In this document: positions 48,700-58,943 of the stretch, one piece after another
Layout of the letters: each line of letters opens with the position of its first letter
Numbering within the stretch: the stretch's first letter is position 1
NCBI RefSeq assembly: GCF_027596085.1
Contig: NC_072467.1
Span: forward strand, 14,005,976-14,069,975
Source: Anoplopoma fimbria
Taxonomy: Eukaryota; Chordata; Actinopteri; Perciformes; Anoplopomatidae
Reading direction: 5' to 3'
Length of the DNA: 64,000 nucleotides
Made by a program: the position numbers and the translations under genes
The notes under the pieces: generated by a model
Told to the model about the DNA's origin: nothing
What the model saw: only the letters and a program-made list of their open reading frames with translations
The model's database searches: none

Positions 48700-49245
48700 C
48701 GATTCTGGTAAAGTCAAACAAAATCATGCAGGTTCCAACCCAAAATACACCACGGACAGAACCAGATCCGCCTTCGCTGCCACCTTCCATCTGCAGTCCG
48801 AGCTCCATGAGGAGGCCAGGAGCAGAGCCTACGGCCAGCAGCAGAGCCTCACTCCGCTGATCCCACGGTCCCTGCTGGGGGCCAACACCCACACCAGGCT
48901 GCTGGAGACTCAAGCCATATTGCTGGGCCGGATGGAGGGAAGTGAGAGGCACGGCAGAAACAGAACCAGATCGGCCTTCGCTGCCACCTTCCATCTGCAG
49001 TCCGAGCTCCATGAGGAGGCCAGGAGCAGAGCCTCCGGCCACCAGCAGAGCCTCACTCTGCTGATCGCTTGGTCCCTGCTGGGGGCTAACAGCCACACCA
49101 GGCTGCTGGAGACCCAAGCTGGATGGAGGGAAGGGAGGCACGGGAGAAACAGAACCAGGAATGGGCAGGGCAGACTGTCAGACCCTGCTGCAGTAAAATG
49201 AGAGGTTTTCTAAAGGGAATTTAGTGCTCGGAAAAACTTTTGTCT
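48700..49245 (+). repeat. Family E repeat with 204-bp tandem duplication
   Basis: Two tandem units (48757-48960 and 48961 onward) of 204 bp start cagaaccagatc. Each encodes RTRSAFAATFHLQSELHEEA, then RSRA.G.QQSLT and LLGAN.HTRLLETQA. Because 204 is a multiple of three, a 174-codon frame (48677-49201) stays open, and another is open on the minus strand. The 3' part is shared with 39310-39510. No homology to a known protein was recognised, and no splice site joins it to agbl1, so it is treated as a repeat. Confidence 0.7.
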
Positions 49246-49359
49246 GCAGGGACCGGCAAAATCAACACCAAATTAAAGTTCCTCATAGTAGCTACGGGGT
49301 ATTGAAGGGACATTCTCAATGTTAACATCTGTATGCCTATATGTGCTTTCCTTTATCAG

Positions 49360-49443
49360 GCAGAAAGTGTTTGAGGATGCCCAACGCTTCCTGACTACTG
49401 ATGGAATCATCAACCAGGTAGTGTTTGACCTGGAAGACAGCAG
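49360..49443 (+). CDS. agbl1: agbl1 exon i
   Basis: An 84-nt exon (28 codons, phase 2 to phase 2) encoding (R)QKVFEDAQRFLTTDGIINQV, then VFDLEDS(R/S). It matches the FEDIRRLIQPSDVINKVVF segment of human AGBL1 in position and spacing. Acceptor ctttatcag, donor CAG|gtaggt. It is followed by an intron of only 180 bases, so this exon and the next two form a compact cluster. Confidence 0.94.
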
Positions 49444-49623
49444 GTAGGTGAACAACACAAATATACATGCACAAACACAGTGCACATTAAATAAGCTTTA
49501 CAAGATGAATGTTTGGATTTAGATTGTCAATATTTCAGTTCCATTACCTTTATTTGCTCAAATGGGAAACTAAATAATACGCCCTCAAATCCATGTTGTC
49601 GTCTCTGTCTCTGTGTCTGTCAG

Positions 49624-49704
49624 TCTTCAGTGTCCGTCTGATTCCTTAAGGTTTTTCTCCAAGTTTGAATGTGGGAACCTAAGGAAGGCTGTTCAGGTCC
49701 GCAG
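49624..49704 (+). CDS. agbl1: agbl1 exon j
   Basis: An 81-nt exon (27 codons, phase 2 to phase 2) encoding (S)LQCPSDSLRFFSKFECGNLR, then KAVQV(R). LRFFSKFESGNLRKAIQVR is the corresponding mammalian AGBL1 sequence; it opens the CCP N-domain. The acceptor is gtctgtcag and the donor CAG|gtatgg. A pure (CA)n array begins 12 bases after the exon end, an arrangement that can influence splicing. Skipping would preserve the frame. Confidence 0.95.
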
Positions 49705-49714
49705 GTATGGACGG

Positions 49715-49716
<2 letters not shown>

Positions 49717-49801
<85 letters not shown>
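49717..49801. repeat. (CA)n microsatellite next to a splice donor
   Basis: About 42 CA units starting 12 bases after the 3' end of the agbl1 exon at 49624-49704. The whole intron is only 228 bases, so the array fills over a third of it. Confidence 0.97.
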
Positions 49802-49932
49802 GTTCAAAGAATTCAATGAGAAGCACTGTGATATTAATACTTCTATACAGTCCTAAAGCAGTAGGGCAACATCCAAAACTCATACAACCACTATAGCATG
49901 TGTCCTTTTTCTTTTTCTCTTCTCTTCTGTAG

Positions 49933-50081
49933 ATACGAATATGACCTCATATTGAATGCAGACGCAAACACTAACCAGCACACCCAGTGGTTCTACTTCG
50001 AAGTCAGTAACATGGTGGCAGACGTCCCCTACCGTTTTAATGTCATCAACTGTGAGAAGAGCAACAGCCAGTTCAACTATG
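49933..50081 (+). CDS. agbl1: agbl1 exon k (CCP N-domain)
   Basis: Encodes (R)[40 protein letters not shown] and EKSNSQFNY(G), phase 2 in and phase 1 out. QWFYFEVS and [17 protein letters not shown] are signature sequences of the N-terminal beta-sandwich domain that precedes the catalytic domain in all CCP enzymes. Acceptor ctcttctgtag, donor gtgaga. The following intron is 11.4 kb and contains the LTR element. Confidence 0.97.
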
Positions 50082-51739
50082 GTGAGAACATTGAGTGTGT
50101 GTGTTTTCTAGTGACATCCTTTACAAACTTTGAATGTCTCATTCAAATGTACACTTTGATGCATTATCCAGGATTCAATGACGTTTATCAGGTACTGTTT
50201 TTTTCCACAACTTCTTACTGACAAATCCAGCAACCGCTTTGTGTGTTGCGCCATCTAGCGGTGTCGCCAATGGCAAGCTGTAATGGCTATCCTGTCTGCT
50301 AACAGTATTAACCGGTGAATGTCAGCCGGATGTGTCCACGGTTGCTGGTAGTAACATGTTGGCATAGATAATAAGCACAGATGAGTATGTAATTAAAATT
50401 GATTAAAGTAAGATTGAAGGCTTTTATGAGGACGCAGCTGCCACCCTTCAGTGCAACCACGGCGCATTTGGCTCGGTCACCAGTTAGCGGACACTTGTTA
50501 CATGTTCTGTATGTGATGCCGAACAAAGATGTTTACCTGTAGGTCATTAGCTTTTCCAATTTTGCACAACTAACGTTATATTTCACGTAATTTGTTCTGT
50601 GGGACCACAGCCGCCCCTAGTCTTAGGCCTCCAACGTCGTTAGCTAACATTAGCAAGCACTGTTAACATAGCTGATGTTTCTTGTTTCACCATGTTATGC
50701 TAGGCAGCTGGAAACTGCACGTTCTTCCTGAACTCCTGGATTTTGTTTGTTGTCAAGTAATTTTACATGAAAAGTAACGGTAAAAGTGGAAAATTGTACT
50801 CTTTTTTTAGACAGTGTTTTATTCAAATGTGCGTGTATTGTAGGGGGACGCCATCACCGTATAGACTCTTGTTTACACCCGGTATTTACCAGGATTAGTG
50901 TACACTTTCAATTTCAAATATGACTGGTAATGTACATGTGATTTAAAATTTTGCTAATATTGGAAACATGCTTAACATCAGTGTTCCTACTGGCAATGTC
51001 TGAAATAAGTACAGACTGCCAGAGCTTTTTGAAAAAAGTTTAATGTGAGAATCCAACAGTATCGCAGACTATCCCAACTGCATCACCACCTGGCCGCAAA
51101 CCGCCCCAGTGCGTGCTCACACCTCAGTGAAGCTGGCAGAACTATATCACGGGCAACAAAGTAGAGATGCAATCCTGAGGTCACCAAACTTGATATTCTC
51201 CACTCCTCAGCTACGCCCAGAGATTCTGTTACGAACAGAATTCGCGTTGAGGAAAAGTCTTGTTAAGTTCAACACTCTTGAATGACTTCCAATAATGCAA
51301 ACGCATTACCCAACAATTACCAGAACCATCAGCATCTCATGTTTATCTCATTTTAGCCAGGTGCCTTGCCACTTTGAGGCCTCGCAACCACCTTAAGGAC
51401 CTCCGCAAGGGCATGTCAGTTGCAAGCAGTTCCTTAAAGTGCTTGTTTTTCATTCTGATTACATCCCCTGTTGTTGAGGTCAGCAGCTCTCCTCTTACCT
51501 GCTAAAAAATCCTTGAAAACACCATGTGATTCACAAGTTTGGTTCCAGGGTCTGTGTTGTGTGTGAATGCTATTGATCATCATCCAACTCCACCTTTTTC
51601 CCCACCAGAGGTTTCAGTTCATGTAGCAACAAACAAGCCATAGCCAGGAGTCAGTCTGCCAAGTCCCAGGTATTTTATTCAGCCACCTGACTTTGAAGGC
51701 GTACATGTAGTTGCAAAGGTCCATATGTCATGAATTGCC

Positions 51740-52040
51740 CAACAAAATCTCAGTCCCAACTCGTCAAATATGGCATCTTGGATAATGGTCCTAAGAGTCA
51801 ATCTTTGGGGCTCTACATACCCCTCTATCATCACTTTACGACGTACGCTCGTTAAATGTATAGTGTCTTTTCACAATAAACATACGTCTTCTCAGGAAAT
51901 TTATGTTAAGGCTGATGATAAACACATAGGCATTGACGTCAAGATGACATCAACCAAGTTCTTTTCCTAAGCCTGATGTGAAAAAATTGTCAATGATGAC
52001 TTCACAATTTAAAAGGAACAGAGGTCTCCTGTTGCATCAC
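51740..52040 (+). repeat. Dispersed repeat, family B copy
   Basis: cagtcccaactcgtcaaata tgg, tgtatagtgtcttttcacaa taaacatacgtcttctcagg aaat and gaacagaggtctcctg align with 35450-35770. Confidence 0.65.
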
Positions 52041-53725
52041 ATACAGACCTTAAAGGGTGCCTCTTGTGTTGGGTATCAGAGGGGAAGGGCACTGACAAAG
52101 CAGCAGTATTTTTAGCAGTTGGGGGTGAACATGAGTTGGAATTCTCTCGTGCATCCATGAACGTTTGGTGCATTCTACACGCCCAATGTATCATGCACAG
52201 GACCATGTACATATGCAGAAGGGTGACGTGTCCACAGCTGTCCATGGCCCTTAAAACTGTGCGGGTGGTTGTTCAAAGCAATAACACTCACATGCACCCT
52301 GCACACCCAGACCTTGCTTCAGAGTGGCCTTTGTTTCTCTGCAGGGACAGTGTGTATTTTTAAAGCTGATTCATTGGTGTTCTTGAATGGAGATGGAACT
52401 GTGTCTGCATACACCTTAAGGGTAGCAGGAGAATATGGATATGGATTATCAGAAACCAATTTGGATTTGCATTACAGGGGGAGCTGGGGAGTGGAATCTT
52501 CACTGTGCTCCTCACTTATTTATTGCATCCTTCCGAATAAAGACAAAAGATTCACAAGGAGGGCGCATGGGAAAGTTGAAGTGGAGTCAAAGATAGATAG
52601 ATGGGAGTTAGATTAAAAAGTCTCCCTACTTCTATTCATCATATCTCAGTGAAATGTGAACACAAAGATGTGAAACACATCCCAATCGAGAGGATATCAT
52701 TAGCTCTGATGTCCATTGCAAACAAATATTTTCTTCAGTATACAAGTGATCCATTGATAGTTAAGAGGGCTGCTAATAGCTAACTCAGCATACTTTTAAA
52801 GACTATATGACTTAATATAACCAAACAAGGCTAAAAATTACAATAGCACTGATGAGCTTTCGCAAAGGCCAATATATTTTTTGAACTGATGTTTTTGTCA
52901 TGGATACTTTCACACACAATATAAATATTACTTGGAGAAAAAGCAACTACATTTTTTGTAAGATTGATCCCTCGTACCAAGAATAAAGTAATGTACACTT
53001 TAGTACTTACAAGTATTATTTATAGAGCAACAACATGTAGGCTCCACAATCCAAACAAGGAGGGCATACTTTATTTCTCCTTTCAATCTTGACAAAGGGA
53101 GCGCAGACCAGAGCAATTCCTTCCGTTCTTACCTTTAAAAATCAAAGCCCTTGTTACATACACTGCGTAACTGTTTACAAGAGGGCTCTGAAATTCACTC
53201 AGAGCATTTCACAAAATGGCAACTCAAAAAAGTAACTTACAGTATCTAAGGCTATACAATTTAGCTTACACAGATTGCCAGACGCATCTGGGTCAATAGG
53301 ATCCTGGTAGTTGGTCCTCGGCCTGCACAAATCTATTCAAACCTTTTATTTAAAAAGCATTGCATTTGTTATAAATGCGCATCGCTGCCTGTATGAGCAC
53401 TTTTGATATGAAATATGCGCAGGCGAGTATTACGAATTGAAGTGTCATTTATTGATAATGCCCCTGGTGTGTGAAGGCCTTTAAACTTAATGTGCAGGTG
53501 CATTGTGCAACATTATTCTTAATTTCTTCATGTCCAATATTCTCTCGCTGAATGGTGTGGTGAATATATACTTGATATATATCCTCTTTGAGCTGACATG
53601 AAAACAGACTCCCCATTAAGTATAGCCATGTTGCTGTAATGCCCCCTTCATCTCTCTATCAGTGGGATTTTCTTATTTATATGGCCTTTTGCACCCTGAC
53701 CCTGTATCAGAGTTCAGTCTCTGTC

Positions 53726-53728
<3 letters not shown>

Positions 53729-53807
<79 letters not shown>
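53729..53807. repeat. (CA)n microsatellite
   Basis: About 36 CA units followed by aacacacag. Confidence 0.97.
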
Positions 53808-54454
53808 AGTGTGGGGCTAATAGAGCCGACCCCTGGCCGTGTTCTCTCTTATTTTCTCCCACCCTGAAGACAGCTCTACAGGCTCAGCAGTGGGTCCCCC
53901 CCATAAAGGCCATCCACTACAGCTGAATACACACCCAGATAAAAAGGCATTGCAAAGCACACTCAGTACCTTCAGCAGCAATCTCATTTCTTGCACGCAC
54001 GCTTACTACACACTGATTCATACAATGCCCTTTGTACCGGAAAATAGCTCTTTTTAACTTCCACCGGGGAAATCGGTTTCATCTCAGGAATGAGCCAATG
54101 AGTAGAAAGAAAGAGCGGCTCTTCCAAAATAGTCCGTATCTCATTGTACAGAAAATGGCTTTTCTTCTGAAAGATTGCAATGTGCTGACAGGCTACAAAT
54201 CCATCCAACTATCTATTTTTAACCCCTGGAGATTTTATGCTTCTTTTTTTTTTTTGATTCAACAAGAAACGGTGTGTCTTGAACTTTTGTAGCCCCGGGG
54301 CTAAAAATCCCGGGCTGAAAAAGATTATTGTTACTGAGGGAGAGAGTATGGGGTCCTAGCTACAAGGTCACCATTCTTCATGGAGTCCTTGTCAGGAAAC
54401 ATGACAACTAGCATAATTAACATATAGGGCTATGGGTCCTGCTCCACATCTCCT

Positions 54455-55060
54455 ATATTGAAGTTCTGCCTTCAGAGATCCATAAAGGAAAGTCTATCAC
54501 TTTTAACAGCCTCAGTAGCAGGATTGAGAGACCTGCTAAAGAAAAGGAATGGGCACAAAAGTTAATGCTGCTTCAACTGAGGGTCGTTCTGTTGCTGAAA
54601 TAAAGAAGAAATATCTCCGTATGAAAAATGTCTCGCTACAGCAGAGCCATCTATGACAGCAAAGGGAGGAGGGCAAATAATTTAAGATGTTCATATTGAT
54701 ATTTTAGTGTTATACAAAAGCCTCAATAGCCATTTTAAATCTTTAGTCTGTGTGAATACATTTCGAAATTTATTAGCCCATAATTTCAGAATAATTGCAG
54801 AATAATGTGAACGTAATTATAAAGTGTAACTTTTAAAATGTTTTCAAACTCAAAATTGCTTCAGATTAATGAAATATACAATCCATTAGTGGAAAATCTA
54901 GGCTTGGATAACAGCAGATTGATTGCATGTGACTCCTACAACAGGTGGAACACTCAGTAACTGTGTTTGTACCACAGAGAAAATCCAAAATACTAAAAAA
55001 TTGATGATTAAAGTTCTCTGAAATCACCCGTACAAGTCACTTAAGAACAAATCTGTTCTA
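54455..55060 (+). repeat. Diverged ~600-bp repeat, family D copy 2
   Basis: Collinear with 43429-44020; shares cctgctaaagaaaaggaatg ggca, atgaaaaatgtc, caaactcaaaattgctt, taatgaaatatacaatccat tag and acaagtcacttaagaacaaa tctgttc. It lacks the right arm of the palindrome that ends copy 1. Confidence 0.75.
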
Positions 55061-55269
55061 ATCAAGCCTTTTTTCTTCATTTGATTAATTTATCTTATTT
55101 CCCCCACTCGTCGTAGCTTGAGCCCTCAAGCTCTTGCTATCACTCATCTTTATCTATTATTAATTACACGTAATAAAACAAAAACACAACACATTTTTTG
55201 GATGATATGAGTTCACATTGTCCAGTTAAGAAATGTTTTAGTTGACACATGTACTGACCCCCTGCAGTG

Positions 55270-55700
55270 ATGAAATACGTACTTGTGTAACAATCAGTTA
55301 TTGGTGGACCTGAACACAGACAGTGTAGAGTAAATGAAGATTTACTGTACGGACGGAGGGCGATGAGGATTGTGAGAGGTTGAGGAGGAGCAGCGGGTAC
55401 AGAGGGTTGATGGAAGGGCTGAGCTCAGCTGAATGGGCCAGGCTGATGAGAGTGAGAGTGTGGCTGGTGCAATAGCTAGGGGTTATGTTAGCAAGCTGGT
55501 GAGGCAGGCAGGGGAGTCAGAGGGTAATGTTGCTGGAGACATAAGGAAAACATGGAATGTTCAGGTAAATGAAACAGCACGAAGAAAAAACTGAGTGCTC
55601 ATGAACAACAAACTACCACGTTGGTTGCATCAAAGATCTGGCGAAGAGTCAGCGAAGAACTGTGGTTGATATACTCATGGACATGTTATAAGAGAAAGGA
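55270..55700 (-). repeat. Possible LTR-derived fragment
   Basis: G/A-rich sequence (gaggaggagcagcgggtaca, aatgaaacagcacgaag, aacaacaaactaccacgttg g) with the texture of a minus-strand fish LTR. No clear termini. Confidence 0.3.
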
Positions 55701-55779
55701 CCTCTGGGCTCAAACATGCAACAGCCCCACCACCTCTACCTTTATAGTCATATTAGCCTGTTTTTGCTGTTTTTTATTA

Positions 55780-56029
55780 GGTTTTGTGTCTCTTTGGTGT
55801 TTTTTTTGTTTCACTGTGTGGTCATTTTCTGTCTCTTTGTCATTGTTACGCATCTACATGGTTTTGTGTCTTATTGTGTTGGTTTTCTCTCTCTTTGTGG
55901 TTGTTTTGTGTGTTTTTGTGGTCATTTTAAGTCCCTTTGTAGTTATTTTGTGTCTCTTTGTGGTATTGTGTCTCTTTTTGGTCATTTAGTGTCTCTTTCC
56001 TGTCATTTTCTGTCTCATTTCTGTCATGA
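55780..56029 (+). repeat. Minisatellite, part left of the LTR element
   Basis: About ten imperfect ~21-bp units of the type gtctctttgtggtcattttgt. The array resumes at 59476 after the LTR element. Similar sequence, in the same order, is at 60970-61190. Confidence 0.82.
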
Positions 56030-56323
56030 TGTTAGTAACCGTGCTGTTTGAGTTTTTGTTTTTCCAGCAACATGTGCTTTTTGTTTACACTTTGATCATG
56101 TGGTGTTGTCATGTGTTTTTGACCTGCCCTGTTTGGATTCTGTGTTTTGGATACCTTTGCCTTGGACTCTGTTCTGACTTTTGGATTTTTTGACCTCTGC
56201 CTGCCTATTTGACTTTGAGACTGTTTTTGCCCTTTGGATTGTTGCTTGAGAACTTTAATAAACCTACTCTGAACCAAGAGCTGTGTGGCTGCTAGTGGGT
56301 CCTTTGCTACTGAATCCGTAACA
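56030..56323 (+). repeat. 5' LTR with internal deletion
   Basis: 294 bp. Identical to the 3' LTR over the shared parts except one substitution (ggatacct versus ggataact). A single block of 233 bp present in the 3' LTR (about 59034-59266), including its TATA box and transcription start, is missing here; short T-run homology lies at the breakpoint. A polyadenylation signal aataaa remains at 56257-56262. Confidence 0.93.
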
Positions 56324-56325
56324 GT

Positions 56326-56335
56326 ACGATCTGGC
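56326..56335 (+). promoter_or_regulatory. Candidate self-primer binding site
   Basis: ACGATCTGGC, two bases after the 5' LTR, is the exact reverse complement of GCCAGATCGT at 59174-59183 in the 3' LTR, close to the predicted RNA start. Tf1/sushi-group elements are known to prime reverse transcription from the 5' end of their own RNA instead of a tRNA. This fits that mechanism. Confidence 0.72.
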
Positions 56336-56339
56336 CAAC

Positions 56340-57230
56340 ATGGACCCAGAGGAACCAGCTCAGTTTCAGACAGTACTCGAGCAACATGGAGTCGTGCTGG
56401 GGAGACAACAAGAGCTACTGGAGGAGATTGGAGGAACGGTAGGGGCCATGTCAGCTGGTTTCACAGACCTCGCAGCCCAGGTACAACAACTTCAGCTGTC
56501 TCAAACCCCACCGCCACCACCTCCTCAGCAGCCTGTTCCACCACGGCCCACTCTGCCTGTCTCAGAGCCCCATCTGCCCCCCCCAGAACACTATTCAGGG
56601 GAACCCGGAACCTGTCGTTCGTTCTTGTCTCAATGTGACCTGATCTTTCAGTTACAACCATCTGCTTTCCCTACAGATCAAGCAAGGGTGGCTTACATCA
56701 TCACCCAGCTGTCTGGGCGGGCGAGAGAGTGGGGCACAGCAGTCTGGGATGCCAGAGCGACATTCTGTAACTCTTTCACCACATTCTCAGAGGAGATGAG
56801 GAAAGTTTTTGACCGTTCCAAACATGGCAGAGAGGCAGCACGGGAGATGCTGCATATTCGGCAAGGTAATCGCTCTGTGTCTGACTATGCCATAGAGTTT
56901 CGGACTCTTGCTGCCTCTAGTGGATGGAATACGGAGGCCCTTTTTGATGTGTTTTTCAATGGCCTCTCTGAGAACCTAAAGGATGAGTTAATTGCCCAAG
57001 AGTCTCCCATCAACTTTGATGCCCTCGCGGACCTGGCTATCCGTGTGGACTCCCGGTTGCAGCTGCGCCGCAAGTGGAGAGCTTCCAGTGGCCCGGTTAG
57101 AGCACCCAGTGAGGGGACAACTCCTCAACCTGCCTTGCCTGCTCTGCCTTCCACTGCACGTCTAACCCCGGATCCTGAGCCTATGCAGATTAACCGCTAT
57201 CACATCTCTGCTGCTGAGAAACAGCGATGA
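56340..57230 (+). pseudogene. LTR element gag, ended by an early stop before the zinc knuckle
   Basis: ATG at 56340, 17 bases after the LTR, opens a 296-codon frame: coiled N-terminus (QTVLEQHGVVLGRQQELLEE), a Pro-rich stretch at about residues 57-75, and the capsid-like core (YSGEPGTCRSFLSQCDLIFQ, ARVAYIITQLSGRAREWGTA, FNGLSENLKDELIAQE). The frame stops at TGA 57228-57230. Beyond the stop, in the same frame, lies the CCHC zinc knuckle [17 protein letters not shown], so the stop separates capsid from nucleocapsid. A CpG transition is a likely cause (inference). Gag packages the element RNA. Confidence 0.9.
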
Positions 57231-58255
57231 CGCAGCTCCAACTGCTGTTTGTACTGTGGTGAGACTGGTCACTACGTTTCCTCCTGCCCAGTAAAAAGGC
57301 GAAGCTCATCAGTAGGACGAGGAGTACTGGTGAGCGCTGCCTCTTTCAAGTCCTCCTCGGTCCTTCTCCCAGCCTCTTTAGAGTGGCGAGGTCAGCAACA
57401 ACAGCTCACTGTCCTCATTGACTCTGGGGCTGATGAGGACTTTATTGACGCTTCCCTAGCTGCTCAATGGCAACTGCCTCTCCTTCCTTTACACTCTCCC
57501 CTTGTGGCCAACGCCCTCAATGGTAAGAAGCTGGCTGATGTTACCCATGTTTCTGCTCCTGTGTCCCTGCTTGTTTCTGGCAATCATCATGAATCGATCC
57601 AGCTCCACATCATTGAGTCTCCTCATGCTCCTGTAGTCCTCGGTCGTCCCTGGCTGAGGAAACATAATCCTCACCTTGACTGGGTTAACAACAAGATTCT
57701 GGGCTGGAGCCCATCCTGCCTATCTCTCTGCCTCCGCCGAGCCTACATTCCAATTCCCCCAGTAGGGGACCCCCCAGGAGAATTCTCTGACCTGTCTGCT
57801 GTCCCTCCTGTCTATATGGACCTGAAGACCGTTTTTAGTAAGTCCCGAGCCACTGCTTTGCCACCTCACCGCCCGTATGACTGTGGCATTGACCTCCTAC
57901 CTGGCACGACGCCACCTAGGGGCCGACTCTACTCCCTTGCCCGACCCGAGACGGAGGCCATGGAGAAGTATATTCGGGATTCGTTGGCTGCTGGCATAAT
58001 TCGTCCCTCGTCCTCTCCTGCAGGGGCAGGATTCTTTTTTGTGGGCAAGAAAGACGGCTCTCTTCGCCCTTGCATTGATTATCGAGGTCTCAATGACATC
58101 ACAGTCAAGGATAGATACCCTCTTCCCCTCATGTCCTCCGCGTTCGAGCTTCTCCACGGATCCTCCATCTTCTCCAAACTGGACCTCCGAAACGCTTACC
58201 ACCTCGTTCGGATCAGAGAGGGAGATGAATGGAAGACGGCGTTTAATACTCCATT
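57231..58255 (+). pseudogene. LTR element nucleocapsid, protease and truncated reverse transcriptase
   Basis: In frame with gag: zinc knuckle (57246-57296), aspartic protease motif [12 protein letters not shown] (about 57415-57450) and [13 protein letters not shown]. The start of reverse transcriptase follows: [68 protein letters not shown] and [20 protein letters not shown], ending WKTAFNTP. The deletion then removes the YxDD catalytic block. The frame runs on to 58439 only by chance through displaced integrase sequence. Confidence 0.9.
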
Positions 58256-58943
58256 AACTCCCTCCCGTCTGCCTCCACAGGACTCTCCCCTTTTGAGTGC
58301 TGTCTCGGCTACCAGCCTCCCCTTTTTCCTGCCCAGGAGGTGGAGGTCGGCGTGCCATCTGCCCGGGCCTTCGTCCGCCGTTGCCATCAGACCTGGAGGA
58401 GGACACGGACAGCGCTGCTGCGTGCCTCAACCAGGATGAAGCGCCAAGCTGTCCGCCATCGCTCCAAGGCCCCCCCCTATCGCGTGGGTCAGCGTGTCTG
58501 GCTGTCAACCCGGGACATTCCACTCAAGGTGGAGTCCCGGAAACTGGCTCCCCGCTTCATCGGCCCTTTCCCCATTTTGTAAGTCATTGGCTCTGCTGCT
58601 GTCCGACTCAAGCTCCCCCCCACCCTCCGCCGCATCCACCCCACCTTCCACATGTCCAGGGTAAAGCCCTTCATCTGCAACCAGCTCTGCCCTGTTCCCA
58701 AGCCCCCTCCTCCACCACGGGTCATTGATGGCTCAGAGACTTTCACAGTTCATCAACTCCTTGACGTTCGTCGTCGGGTCGTGGCCTCCAGTTCTTAGTG
58801 GACTGGGAGGGTTATGGCCCCGAGGAGAGATGCTGGGTTCCATCTGGGTACATTTTGGACCGTACCCTTGTTAGAGACTTTCTAAAGACTCATCCCGTTC
58901 CCCCAGTTAAGACGCCAGGAGGCGTCCGTAAGAGGGGGGGTAC
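58256..58943 (+). pseudogene. LTR element integrase C-terminus and chromodomain
   Basis: Starting at 58256 in a frame different from reverse transcriptase: [20 protein letters not shown], then [33 protein letters not shown] and a TAA at 58580-58582. The same frame continues VIGSAAVRLKLPPTLRRIHP TFHMSRVKPF and [19 protein letters not shown]. After a one-base shift near 58775 another frame reads [20 protein letters not shown] and [15 protein letters not shown], a chromodomain as found at the end of chromovirus integrases, which directs insertion to chromatin. The integrase catalytic core is missing. Confidence 0.88.
58931..58943 (+). promoter_or_regulatory. Polypurine tract
   Basis: agagggggggtac immediately before the 3' LTR; the plus-strand primer site of LTR elements. 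Confidence 0.8.

Larger units (their letters stand above)
42880..49359. other. agbl1 intron (6.5 kb)
   Basis: Contains hairpins at 42988 and 43989, a family A fragment (43165-43275), family D copy 1, a family F copy, an L2 3' remnant (47755-48095) and the family E tandem repeat. The stretches 44100-46200 and 46560-47740 show no identifiable genes. Confidence 0.6.

Noticed and set aside
48680..49141. Minus-strand 153-codon frame in the family E repeat
   Set aside because: Shadow of a GC-rich tandem repeat whose unit length is a multiple of three; no known protein recognised.
58039..58746. Several overlapping open frames on both strands in the LTR element
   Set aside because: Shadows of the GC-rich pol region; the real frames are those of reverse transcriptase and integrase.
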